From Malaya genurostris (lineage: Eukaryota > Arthropoda > Insecta > Diptera > Culicidae): a DNA stretch of 64,000 bases. Positions 11,030 through 20,863 of the stretch are shown here, one piece after another (positions within the stretch are counted from its first letter, which is position 1; each line of letters begins with the position of its first letter). The stretch lies in NCBI RefSeq assembly GCF_030247185.1, contig NC_080572.1, positions 39,099,383 through 39,163,382 of the forward strand, in the 5' to 3' direction. The notes below the pieces were generated by a model that was not told where the DNA came from, did no database searches, and saw only the letters and a list, made by a program, of their open reading frames with translations. Both the position numbers and the translations under genes were made by a program.

Positions 11030-11407
11030 TAGAGATGGGCAGTCCGCATATGGTGCAAAAGAACTAGTTCTCCTCGAAGATTGAGTGAACTGGAGTTCTT
11101 TATTGAAGAATGATAGCTCTCTATTCTTCTCAATAGAATAGTTTGCTGGTTTGAGGAATCTGGGAAAATTTCGCGAAATTTGAATAAGTATACAAAAGAT
11201 AGTGATTATTGGTAGAACACATGCAAAAAGACTTCACTATTATTGAATCTGTTTAGTAGAAAATATAATTTCTAGCTCTCCTATTATTTTCGAAAAAACA
11301 TACAAAGTTTCAGAAAAACGAAAGAACGGTTCAGTAGAACTAATTCTTTCGGTACAACTATCAGGTTTTCAACAGTTCTTTGAAATGAACGATTTTGCCC
11401 ATTTCTA
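11030..11407. mobile_element. hAT-type MITE (TAGAGATGGGCA family) with 8-bp TSD
   Basis: The element starts TAGAGATGGGCA and ends TGCCCATTTCTA. It is flanked by the perfect 8-bp repeat GAATACAC at 11022-11029 and 11408-11415. TIR wording and TSD length are typical of hAT elements. The 378-bp interior has no coding capacity. It lies inside the 9510-11941 element. Confidence 0.88.
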
Positions 11408-11439
11408 GAATACACTCCTAATTTGCATAAGTTTTTAAG

Positions 11440-11530
11440 AAGGACTGATTTTCCAGATAGCCTTTAAAGACTGATTCAGTGGTAGTATTGAAAAAGATTG
11501 AATAGTTCGAAAAATAATTATTTTAATTTT
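11440..11530 (-). mobile_element. jockey-like LINE 5' leader remnant
   Basis: AAGACTGATTCAGTGGTAGT and GATTGAATAGTTCGAAAAAT resemble the 5' leader of the LINE at 14424-18672 (18370-18420: GTGGTAGTTTTAATGAAGAC, TTAGTTCGAAAAATTC). Together with 10290-10620 it suggests one old LINE copy later interrupted by the SINE and the hAT MITE. Confidence 0.5.
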
Positions 11531-12039
11531 ATTTGTAAGAAAACTACAAAACACAAACAAAGAAGTTTAAATAAATTGTGTTGATTTTTCATGAAAATTG
11601 CACGAATTTTGATGCTTCATTCCTTCGTGAAATGCAAGACTGATCACTTTCATCACCGTTGGCCAGATATGTTTCTGTTTCAATCCTACCGAAGTTACTG
11701 GCGAAGTAAAATACAAAATAAAGATGGAATACATTGGGCTGGATGGTACTGTTAGTTCAGAAGATGAACGTTTGGAACAGCTGTGGATAAGAGTTTTAAT
11801 CGTAGTTTCAAGGAGATACCCGAAAAATACTTATTTCTCAATTCTCGATGTTTTTTGGACATGTTGAAAAACCGGGAATTTTTAGTCTCGCGCACCGGGA
11901 AAACCGGGAAATTAAAATCGCTAATTCACTTGCCACCCTGTATAAGTCTTTTTTCTGAAATCGATTCAGTTATCTACGAGAAGCGTAGAGAGAAAAAAGC
12001 GTGTTCGGAATCAAAAGTGACAGCCATTTGATCTTCGAA

Positions 12040-12690
12040 CATAATTAATCCCCGCCTCAACAGTATCTTTTTAACAAGCCGAAGCTTGTTACAATCGGTT
12101 TAACCATTGGAATAAAAACCCAGAAAGAGAGCGTTTTGTTGTTTACGTCTCTTATCATTATATTTCCGGAACCAGAAGTGACCGTATTTGAACTTCTAAC
12201 AAGAGCTTTCGAATTAGCCAATGCTTTTTAAAATCGGAAAAGCCATTTCCGAGAAAAGTGAGCGGCACGAAAAAATGCGTTTTTGTTGGAAACGTCACTT
12301 ATATCATTAAATCTCCAGAACCAGAAGTATAATCCATTTGAACTTCGAAACCCCATAGTAACTTTCAAACGAGCCTAAGTTTGTTGAAATCGGTTTGGCC
12401 ATCTCCGAGAAAATCGAGCGGTAAACAAATCGTTGATGTAGATCGATTATCGTTTTATAAATTACAACTTTTGACTTTGTGCAGAATTGTCACGTTTGTG
12501 CTAATTCGATTGGTGTTAATTTTTGATTTCAACTTAGTCCCTTTGTTCTTAAATGAGATCATCTAGTTTCAAAAGAAATATGTATATAATACACACACAG
12601 TATAATAATTATGTTACTCGGACTGCCAGGCCTCGGTTCAAAAGTCGGATTCCACAGTGATTGATTAGCTGTTCTATACGGAAAACGCTA
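12040..12690 (+). repeat. 143-bp-unit repeat family, two tandem units plus right end
   Basis: TTTCCGGAACCAGAAGTGAC (12162) and TCTCCAGAACCAGAAGTATA (12305) start two units 143 bp apart, each followed by ATTTGAACTTC and a GCCATnTCCGAGAAAA phrase. The block ends with GGCCTCGGTTCAAAAGTCGG and CACAGTGATTGATTAG (12630-12670), the same right end as at 39560-39630. Its ORFs are chance readings. Confidence 0.65.
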
Positions 12691-12746
12691 GAATAAAATC
12701 GAAGACGTCCACGATTCCAATGCTCAAGCGGGCAACGTAGCCTAGT

Positions 12747-12966
12747 TTTTTTTATTTAAAAGGTATTTTTATTCAGGCCTATTTGCGTACAAGCTTTACG
12801 TGGCCGAATTAGCCGATTTTTTAAATTATGTGTTTTTTTAACTTTAAGGTCATTCGCCTCTCCAAGCCCGAAAAGCTTTCTGACCCTACGTGCAGGGTTG
12901 GGAATCGAACCCAGGTGGGCTGCGTGAAAGGCATCGACTAGCCCATCACGCTATACCCGTCCCCTC
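12747..12966 (-). mobile_element. Feilai-like tRNA-derived SINE
   Basis: On the minus strand the head has a box A like TATAGCGTGATGGGC (12941-12955) and a perfect box B GGTTCGATTCC (12901-12911), spaced as in a tRNA. The body follows with GAGGCGAATGACCTTAAAGTT and ends in an AT-rich tail. Wording matches what I recall of the Aedes Feilai SINE family, known as a tRNA-derived SINE in Aedes; the family name rests on memory, not on a search. It would be transcribed by RNA polymerase III and mobilised by a LINE. Confidence 0.75.
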
Positions 12967-13679
12967 GAATATAATCTATTTCAATCTTTATTGTTATTGA
13001 TTACTATTACACTAGAACTATGCACCATTAGTATTTATAATTGACTAACATGATAGCGATGTATACGCCTGAGTTTCCACCAACGTATATATTTTTGATT
13101 TGTGAATCTGGCACCAGGTTATATGAATGTTATATGTTTCAAAGTTCTACGTGAACGATAATACTTGGCATGTAGTTTGAAGATAGATTAAATCAGTAGC
13201 GATCAGTTCCACGAAGAATCTTGCAGCCATTTTGTTCAAAGTTTTTTATTTATACACCTTATTTTGCTGCCATTGTCAGAGAATATTAAGGTTATGGAGA
13301 AATCATATAAAAATCAGTATGGTGCCACTTCAAACTGACAACTGTTATGACAATCATCTATGTCATGAAGTTACTTTAGACTTATTTTCAGAACATTCGA
13401 TATCATTCGAAATATACTTAAGATTCGAATGTGATGACTCTCACACTCAGAACGTTATGTTTATGCGCTAAACTTTTGTAAAACAAATGGAGCGTTCTTG
13501 ATTTCTTAGTGCGCCTAAGAACATAAAATTTACGTAAAGAAACACTTAGACCTATTCTTAATTCTCCTAGTGGTGTGAGAGTACCTCTATCTTTCACAAT
13601 AATTTGGGCTCATTTTCGACACATATTTATTCGGGTAGTTTACAAAAGCATACTTCAGCGTTTATGTTACATATTCGGG
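12967..13679. other. no gene seen
   Basis: Mixed AT-rich sequence without repeat termini. The open frame at 13232-13471 has no domain and no splice context. Confidence 0.4.
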
Positions 13680-14140
13680 AACATTTCTCAGCCCAACGCG
13701 CTCCGCCAAAGATGGTTCACAACACCTTCCGTTCAAAAACACTCAGTGCACGTGGATCCTACGCAAGCATTGTCCAGGACTCGTGCCCGTAGAGGATAAC
13801 CGGTTTGATCAGCGTTTTGTAGATAGTTAACTTCGTACGACGGCGAATTTTGCTCGATCAAAGCGTCCTGCGCAGTCCAAAGTAAGCACGTGTGTGCATG
13901 TGTCTGCATATGTCATTATCGGCAGTCACCACTGAGCCCAAGTACACGAACTCGTCGACCATTTCGATTTCATCACCGCCAATCAGAACTCGTAATGGGT
14001 GGCTACCATTATCTTCTCTCAAGCCCCTATCTTTCATGTACTTTGTCTTTGACACATTGATGTCTAGTCCGATTCGCTTGGCATCAGCTTTTAGTCCGAT
14101 GTATGTATCTCCCATCTTCTCAAAGTTTCGTGCTCTAATG
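13680..14140 (-). pseudogene. non-LTR retrotransposon ORF2 C-terminal fragment
   Basis: The minus-strand translation contains GLDINVSKTKYM and EMVDEFVYLGSVVTADND followed by FGLRRTL, then after a stop KLTIYKTLIKPVILYGHESW and further on RALSVFERKVL and TIFGGA. This is the familiar region just after the reverse transcriptase palm in several insect LINE clades, where the YLGS and LYGxExW motifs are conserved. It is cut at 14140 by a repeat and has several stops, so it is dead. It is not the same clade as the adjoining jockey-like LINE. The fragment at 57340-57665 is from the same general type. Confidence 0.8.
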
Positions 14141-14142
14141 TC

Positions 14143-14400
14143 AATATCAATGGTTCAGCCATTTCGGAGAAAGTTGGACGCGAAAAAACAACGCGTTTTG
14201 TTGGTTACGTCACTTATACCATTATAACTTCGAAACCAGATGTCACAGCCATTTGATCTTCGTACTTGTTCAATGGTCCAATAGAAGCTTGCAAGCGAGT
14301 CTAAGTATGCTAAAATCGGTTCAGCTATCGCATAAATTGAGCGCGAAAAAAATTCGTTGATATGTGCACACACATACATTTTTCGATCTCGTCGAGCTGA
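14143..14400 (+). repeat. 143-bp-unit repeat family fragment
   Basis: Contains GGTTCAGCCATTTCGGAGAA, ACGCGTTTTGTTGGTTACGT, CACAGCCATTTGATCTTCG and ends CGATCTCGTCGAGCTGAGTC. Same family as 8241-9345 and 12040-12690. It abuts the LINE fragment at 14140. Confidence 0.65.
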
Positions 14401-14654
14401 GTCTATAAAAAAAGGTTGAGCGTTTTTTTTAAATAAATATGTATTGAAATATGAATTAAACTGAAATTATTAAGATTTAAATTGGGTGTTTAGCCACAAT
14501 TGGTGACTTTCCAGTCCTTTTATATACATGATTTGGTTATTACCATTAAGACATCATTTGCTTCCGCAATTCTGTGATTTTTGTGTAGGGAAAACTGTAA
14601 GCCTACTGGAATTGTGTAATGGGAAAAAGGAACTTATATTTAGTAACTTACTAA

Positions 14655-17055
14655 CTAATACAGAGAGCGAATCGATTCAATTGAAGATTGCATCGATTTT
14701 TGTCGGAATTTGCTTATAATATTATGTGACATTACATATAATGGTTCTATATTTGAGAGTCTGTGTAACTCATTTGTACTAAACCAGGGAGGACGCTTCA
14801 AAATCATTTTCAGAATTTTATTCTGAATCCTTTGAAGCGTTTTCTTCCTGGGGGAACAACAACTTGACCAAATTGGTACTGTATAAAGCATGGCTGGTCT
14901 GAAAATTTGTTTATAAACTAACAATTTGTTTTTAAGACAGAGCTTAGAATTTCTGTTTATAGGAGGATATAAACAATTAATATATTTATTACACTTGTCT
15001 GGATTCCTTTAATGTGATCCTTAAAAGAGAGTTTTTTGTCATACGTTAAACCAAAGTGTTTTGCTTGATTAGACCATGTCAATTCCAAGCCATTCAATTT
15101 GATGATGTGATTATTGTTTGGTTTAAGAAAATAAACTCTTGGCTTATGAGGAAAGATAATTAATTGCGTTTTTCTGCATTTGGTTTAATTTTCCATTTTG
15201 ACAGATAATCACTGAAAATATTTAAACTTCTTTGTAGGCGACTGCAGATCACTCTTAGATTTCTACCTGTGGCTAACAGACTTGTGTCGTCCCAGAATAG
15301 CGATTTCTGACAACCAACGGGTAGATTTGGAAGATCAGAAGTGAAAATATTATACAAGATTGGAGTTACGCTCGAACCCTGCGGAACACCTGCTCGTACG
15401 GGTAGCAATTCAGATTTACAATTCTGATAGCTAACCTGAAGAGTACGATCAGTTAAATAACTTTGAATCATTTTGATCAAATAGATAGGAAACTGCCTTA
15501 CCTTTGTGCCAAACACTGTCGAATGCTTTTTCTATGTCTAGAGGAGCAACTCCAGTGGATAACCCAGAAGATTTATTTGCTTTTATCATGTTCGTTACTC
15601 TTACAAGTTGATGAGTAGCTGAATGTTCTTGACGAAATCCAAACTGCTCTGGTAAAAAAATTGAACTCTCATTTATATGAGACATCATTCTCAACAAGAT
15701 ATATTTTTCAAAAAGTTTACTGATAGAAGAAAGTAAACTAATTGGTCGATAACTTGATGTTTCTGCTGGGTTTTTGTCAGGTTTGAGGATAGGAATTACT
15801 TTAGCGTTTTTCCATTTCTTAGGGAAGTAAGATAATGAAAAACACTTGTTGAAAATTTTAAACAAGAGTCTCAAGGTAACATCGGGAAGATTTTTAATAA
15901 GAATATTAAAGATTCCATCATTACCAGGAGCCTTCATATTTTTAAGTTTCCTAATAATTGACTTAATTCGTCTCAGTAATGTCATCTTGTAATAACACTT
16001 GAGTTGAAATATGATCATATTTCAGTGAAACTTCATTTTCGTTCAAATTAAAATTGTGGACACTCTCGGTTTGCTGAACAAATTTTTTGAGCTTTTTCGC
16101 CATTTGTAAGAAGTATTTGATTTCCTCCCTTGAGAGCAGGAATTAGTTTCTGAGGTTTCTTAAGAACTTTTGAAAGTTTCCAGAAAGGTTTAGAATATGG
16201 TTTAATTTGTTCAACTTTTTTAGCGAAATTTTCATTCCGCAAAAGAGTAAATCTATGCTTAATTTCTTTCTTTAAATCATTAACTATGTTTTTCCTAGCA
16301 GGATCACTAGAACGTTGATATTGTCGTCGACGAGCATTCTTCAACCGAATGAGCAGTTGAAGATTGACATCGATGATAGAGGAATTGAATTTAGTTTGAG
16401 CTTTGGGAACTGAAAGATCTCTAGCTTCGATAATGTAATGATTCAAATTATCAATTGCTGTGTCGATATCCGCAGAATTTTCTAAAACAGTTTCATGATC
16501 CACATGATTTTCAATGTGAGATTCGTAATCCAACTCTATGATAGTTGAATATAGAACTAATTTGATTAATTATAGCTTCGTTGGAAAGTCTGAATGTTAC
16601 AGGAAGATGATTTGAGTCAAAGTCAGCATGTGTAATCGGTTCACTACGAATGTGACTTTGATCTGTTAGAACCAGATCAATTGTAGACGGGTTTTTTTCA
16701 CGGAAGAGAAACAAGTCGGATTACTGGGATGAAGAACTGTGAAGTAACCAGCTGAGAGTTGATTATGAAGTATTTCACCATTACAGTTATTTTGCTTACA
16801 ATTCCACTGGACATGCTTAGCATTAAAGCCCCCTATTACGAAAAATTTCGGTCGATATCTTGTGAGTTTTTGCAAATCGCCTTTAAAGAAATTTAATTGT
16901 TCGCCGGTGCATTGGAATGGCAAATATGCTCCAGCGATGAAATAAATTCCATGAATGGTTTCAACTTCGATTCCCAAGCTTTCAATAACTTTAGTAGCAA
17001 TATGAATTTTGTGAACTTTGAGAAAATTATAAAATTCATCTTCACTCGATTTCAA
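14655..17055 (-). pseudogene. jockey-like ORF2: endonuclease and reverse transcriptase, broken
   Basis: Pieces in order from the N-terminal side: APE-type endonuclease (17055-16511) with FFVIGGFNAKHVQWNCKQN in the middle and STIDLVLTDQS then DSNHLPVTFRL at its end; a linker (16533-16048); the RT fingers and palm (16018-15449) with KNMKAPGNDGIFN, SSYRPISLLSSISKLFEKYI and LDIEKAFDSVWH; and palm/thumb (15516-15160) with RAGVPQGSSVTPILYNIFTSDL. The catalytic FADD box reads FWDD. The C-terminal tail (14924-14655) has QRIQNKILKMIL and PPWFSTNELH. At least three frame breaks separate the pieces, so no full protein can be made. ORF2 would have nicked target DNA and copied the element RNA. Confidence 0.85.
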
Positions 17056-17262
17056 AGATCAAGCATTCCAATTTAAAATATTCAAATAATTATTTAACAT
17101 CACTGTTAAATTTTAAATTCATTATAATATTAGTTGCAAATTGCCATCCGATTTGAAATGCTTCAAAAAGTGATGAAGTCGAATTCATTCGGATGATCAT
17201 TTGAAAAAGTTGATCTTGTAGGTAGATTTTATTTTCAGTTATTTCCTCTAAATCGACTTCGT

Positions 17263-18303
17263 TTAAAGAAGCGAATGGCATTGAAGGAATACTGGCCTAC
17301 CTGTTACGTTATTAAAACTGTCGTTAGAAGAAGATGACGTGGCCGATCTACCTAATAATAAATTGTTTCCGTTAGAAGATGAATTGGAAGGCGTACCTGT
17401 TTTTTGTTTTACATTCGAATAAATAAGTGCCTTAGAAGAATTAGGCGTGGCGTTTGTTGGATTGGATTTATGATTTCCATCGCAATTTGAACATGAAAAT
17501 TTATCAGTGGTTTCATTCATTGGACAAACGTCTTTCGAATGCGATTTACCACAATTCAAACACCGTATATCCATATGACAATTTTTGGTTCCATGGCCGA
17601 AGCCTTGGCAACGATGACATTGCGTTAAGTTTGCAATACGATTATGCCGTTTCTAATGTTCCCAATGAATTTTAATGTGGGAAATGAAACGTACTTTTTC
17701 TAAAGTTTTCAAATTGTTTACATCACTTAGATTGAAGTGTATTAGGTAAAGTTCATGGGAAATTCCAGAGTGTGGTTTAGGAGTACCATTCGCTCATTTT
17801 ACATAAGTATTACTTAGGAAGGGACAAAACCAAGCAATTCTTTTAGTTCATATTCAATTTCATCAGTACTTTGATAATTTGATAAGCCTTTCAAGACAGT
17901 CAGTCAGATTTTATATCATATGAATCGAAATGATGTGGAATGATACTTTTACCGGGAGGAAAGTAGAAAGCTCAGTATGGAATGCTTTGAAGTCGGAGTA
18001 CATCACCGTCACTGGAGGCATAGATTGTTGTTTCTTCCCAGAACGACATGCGTCCATTTTTAGAATTTTCGAAGAATTTTCTTTTATGTCGCTACAATCA
18101 GATTCAGGAAGAATATCGTAAATATTGTTAGACAGCATAGGATCAACGGAAGGGAACGTCATCCGATGTCTTTTATTTTTACACTCAGATTCTATAAAAT
18201 CGTCAATATTGTTAGAAAAAATTGGAATAACGGATTGGAATTTCTTCCGTATTGTATTATTTTTAACCTTAGGCTTGTTCCCTTTTCGGTTGGACACAGG
18301 CAT
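17263..18303 (-). pseudogene. jockey-like ORF1 (Gag-like, zinc knuckles), broken
   Basis: The N-terminal frame starts at 18303 (MPVSNRKGNK) and is polar and basic. After a break, the downstream part shows CHRCQGFGHGTKNC, a canonical CX2CX4HX4C knuckle, then CLNCGKSHSKDVC (CX2CX3HX4C), then a third knuckle CSNCDGNH that lacks its last Cys. A Ser/Asn-rich C-terminus follows. Such ORF1 proteins bind the element RNA in the cytoplasm. The ATG at 17574 that opens the last piece is inside the knuckle region and is not the true start. Confidence 0.8.
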
Positions 18304-18672
18304 TTTTGAAGAAAATAAATTAACTAGGCTAAATTAGTCTTCGATTAGACTCCTAGTCTTGATAAAAACTAATTTTGTGGTAGTTTTAATGAAGACTGAT
18401 TAGTTCGAAAAATTCTTTGGATGGATGGCCTTAAAAAAAGGCTGATTAATTTCTTAGTCTTGAAAAAGGCTGATTATATTAGAATATCACTATTTGTACA
18501 GCCTCAAGAAAGGCTGACTAATTGTTAGTCTTCAAAAAGACTGTTAGTGGTTCAGGTAGCATTGTAAAAGACTGAAGCCTTGAATCAATTAAACTCTAGG
18601 TAGCCAGAAAAAATTTCCAGGAGTCACGACCTATTCGCGTGCGATGTGAACGACTGTTCAACACCGACTGAG

Positions 18673-20863
18673 GTAAAATTGTTGATTGTTAGCAATGTAC
18701 TCTAAGATTCAACTTGAAAAGTTTAAGGTTCAGTTCCACAATGGATTTCTTTCACCAATACTTTCACTTTTCAACGCCCACGATGAATGTTAAAGTTGAA
18801 ATTATTATAGAGGCGTATGTTGTCAGTAATCTTTTTGCAAATATGGAAAATCATAACTTTAATGACACCAACAAATTATTGATTATGTTAACAGTGCGTT
18901 TATATTGATGAGAACTGCTTTTATTAAGCATAGCTATAAATATACACTCATATAAATCTGTTTCAAGAGCATGCTGCTTATAAATTCTTGGTAATTTATA
19001 CTGAGGAAAATATTGTCTAGCTTTTTTCATTCACGTTTTCTGATTCCGAGCTTATTCGGTCTAACAGTTTGCTAGCTTCCATTCTAAATGATATAATTTA
19101 AGTCGTAAATATTTTCAACCATTACAAATCCGCTCATGATACTTCTATACAGTCATAGCATTTTATTGCACTACCAACTACAATCTCTAAATGCAGGCCG
19201 TACTTGTTTTCTACTGTTCGTTGAAACGTCGAATGCGCAATAATATTGAAGATGTTTAGTAGCCGATATTAAAGTGTGTTTGGTTGACGTCGGGTGGATG
19301 ACTAATGTTCTAGCGAGATTCAGTACAAAAAATGTGGAAGGCTATGAGTTATTCACAAGCATCGGTGCACAACGGCCGGACTTGAAATTGATTCTCTACC
19401 TCCCTGTCTCTCCTAGTATACGGTTTCGAACCGATTATCACCGATGATCGCAAAACACTGCGTGTAGGATGTCGTATTAGGTAACCGTGTACGGAAATAC
19501 ACAACACAAAAAGCATGCAAATCTAAATCTATCAGTAGTAAGCCTTGGAAAAAAATCGGCAGCCGTAAACGGGAACCGATCGACCGGAACGAGGTCAACC
19601 CAAACCACACCGGAGGTATTCCGTCATCGTCGTTGGTTGCCACGGCAGTCTTTGCTATAGAGCAGAGTCAATTTTTATCGGATCTCGTTCCGATTAGCCC
19701 CTCTGCCGTATCTGCTGACAACGTGTTCTTTCGAATTTTGTTCTCCTATGAATGAAATGTAATACGATTTTGACAAATTTGATGTTAAACCTACGTTGAC
19801 ATTGAACCGAATAGATTCAGGGGTACAAGCTTCCAGCAAAAACAAAAGCCTCACTATTTCTTTGTACGTCGTACTTGAATATCCCACATTAGGGTAATCA
19901 ATTCTGTGCAATTTGATTAAGCTGACATTTTACCGCTCGACGAACAAAAACAAATCGTCACTCGATTCGCCGTGCGATCTTCGCTGAAAGTAAGCAAAGT
20001 TCATTGTGTTGAATTGTAGGAGCCGCTTACGAAATATGAAACTAAACATTCTACATTGCTATGAATGGCTGTTTTGTAAAGCGGGGCCCTGCTATGCTGT
20101 GCGCCTGTACGTAGGTACGTGCCATGTAACCAGCCCAGTCAATGTTTAGAGACAGCCGTTCGGTCAAGTTCAAAAACTCGAGACGCGCTCAGTCGTGACT
20201 CATGTACGACCGTGTGCTTTCATATCAGTCAGCTAGGTCTGTGAGTATGATAGGGGTTCAGTCGTTCTCTCGTTCGTGCCGAGATCCAATGTTGGCATGG
20301 TTGGGCCGGAGCTTCAGTATGCTATTAGTATCAATAGGATTACGCAAGAGACTGTAGTAATGGTTATAGTTAAAAAAAAACAGATGAGCTGGATTGATTT
20401 GCGATTTTTCTCATTGCGAGTGTTGAAGTAGCAAACTTTTTTTCCATTTGTTTAAGCAGGATGCAAGTAACAAGAAAAGGCCATCATACTGAAATAGTCA
20501 TGTCCTAACAAACTTTTTTGGCAGGATTTAGTTTCATGCCAGTAGACAAAGGTATGAGACTAATTCAGTGAATTTTCATTCTCAGCGAGAACCATCCGAA
20601 ATGCTCGGAAAGGTGTCCAATCGTGATCATGTTGCACCCACGGCAAAAATGAAATGCTTAGAAAATGAAAAGAAACGAGCAAAATTCGTAGTGATGTAGT
20701 GATGTTATTCTCATATAACTTAAGTTTTCATAAATATTACTAAGAGATTTTTATTAATAAGAACAAGAAAGTTTGGTTTGGGCATAAACTAACATAGCCC
20801 TGTCAATGTATAAACTGTTCTGAGTCAAGTTTAGAAGAATTCTTCGTTTTTGTGGTTTTGGAA
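18673..20863. other. no gene recognised; possible regulatory sequence
   Basis: No protein domain was found on either strand. 19200-19650 and 19960-20330 are less AT-rich and repeat-poor, as regulatory or leader DNA often is. Nothing can be named with confidence beyond the initiator cluster at 20189-20263. Confidence 0.35.
20189..20263 (+). promoter_or_regulatory. cluster of three TCAGTC initiator-like words
   Basis: TCAGTC occurs at 20189-20194, 20225-20230 and 20258-20263, in a less AT-rich stretch. AGATC at 20282-20286 is DPE-like but lies at +23 rather than +28 of the last initiator. GTCTGTGAGTATG at 20237-20249 resembles a splice donor. It could be an alternative first exon of the downstream gene. 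Weak evidence. Confidence 0.18.

Larger units (their letters stand above)
9510..11941. mobile_element. ACAGGGTGGCAAGTGA TIR element, filled with later insertions
   Basis: The left terminus ACAGGGTGGCAAGTGA (9511-9526) is matched exactly by the inverted right terminus TCACTTGCCACCCTGT (11926-11941). Inside each end lie runs of CCGGGAAA words in the same orientation. TATAAGT occurs at 9503-9509 and 11941-11947, a near-perfect target duplication displaced by two bases at the left. It now contains a jockey remnant, a tRNA-Val-like SINE and a hAT MITE. No transposase could be read. Confidence 0.7.
14424..18672 (-). mobile_element. jockey-like non-LTR retrotransposon, nearly full length, inactivated
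   Basis: In minus orientation it reads 5' leader (18672-18304) with repeated TAGTCTT / AAGGCTGATTA words, ORF1 with zinc knuckles, ORF2 with endonuclease and reverse transcriptase, and a 3' end that closes in an A-run (T-run at 14423-14431 on the plus strand). The order, the CX2CX4HX4C knuckles and the RT wording place it with jockey/Juan-like elements. A TCAGTCGG word near 18670 resembles the initiator at the 5' end of jockey elements. The exact ends and the target duplication could not be fixed. Frameshifts and stops kill both ORFs. Confidence 0.8.

Noticed and set aside
12893..12966. Functional tRNA gene
   Set aside because: Boxes A and B are good but the arms do not close as a tRNA and a SINE body follows.
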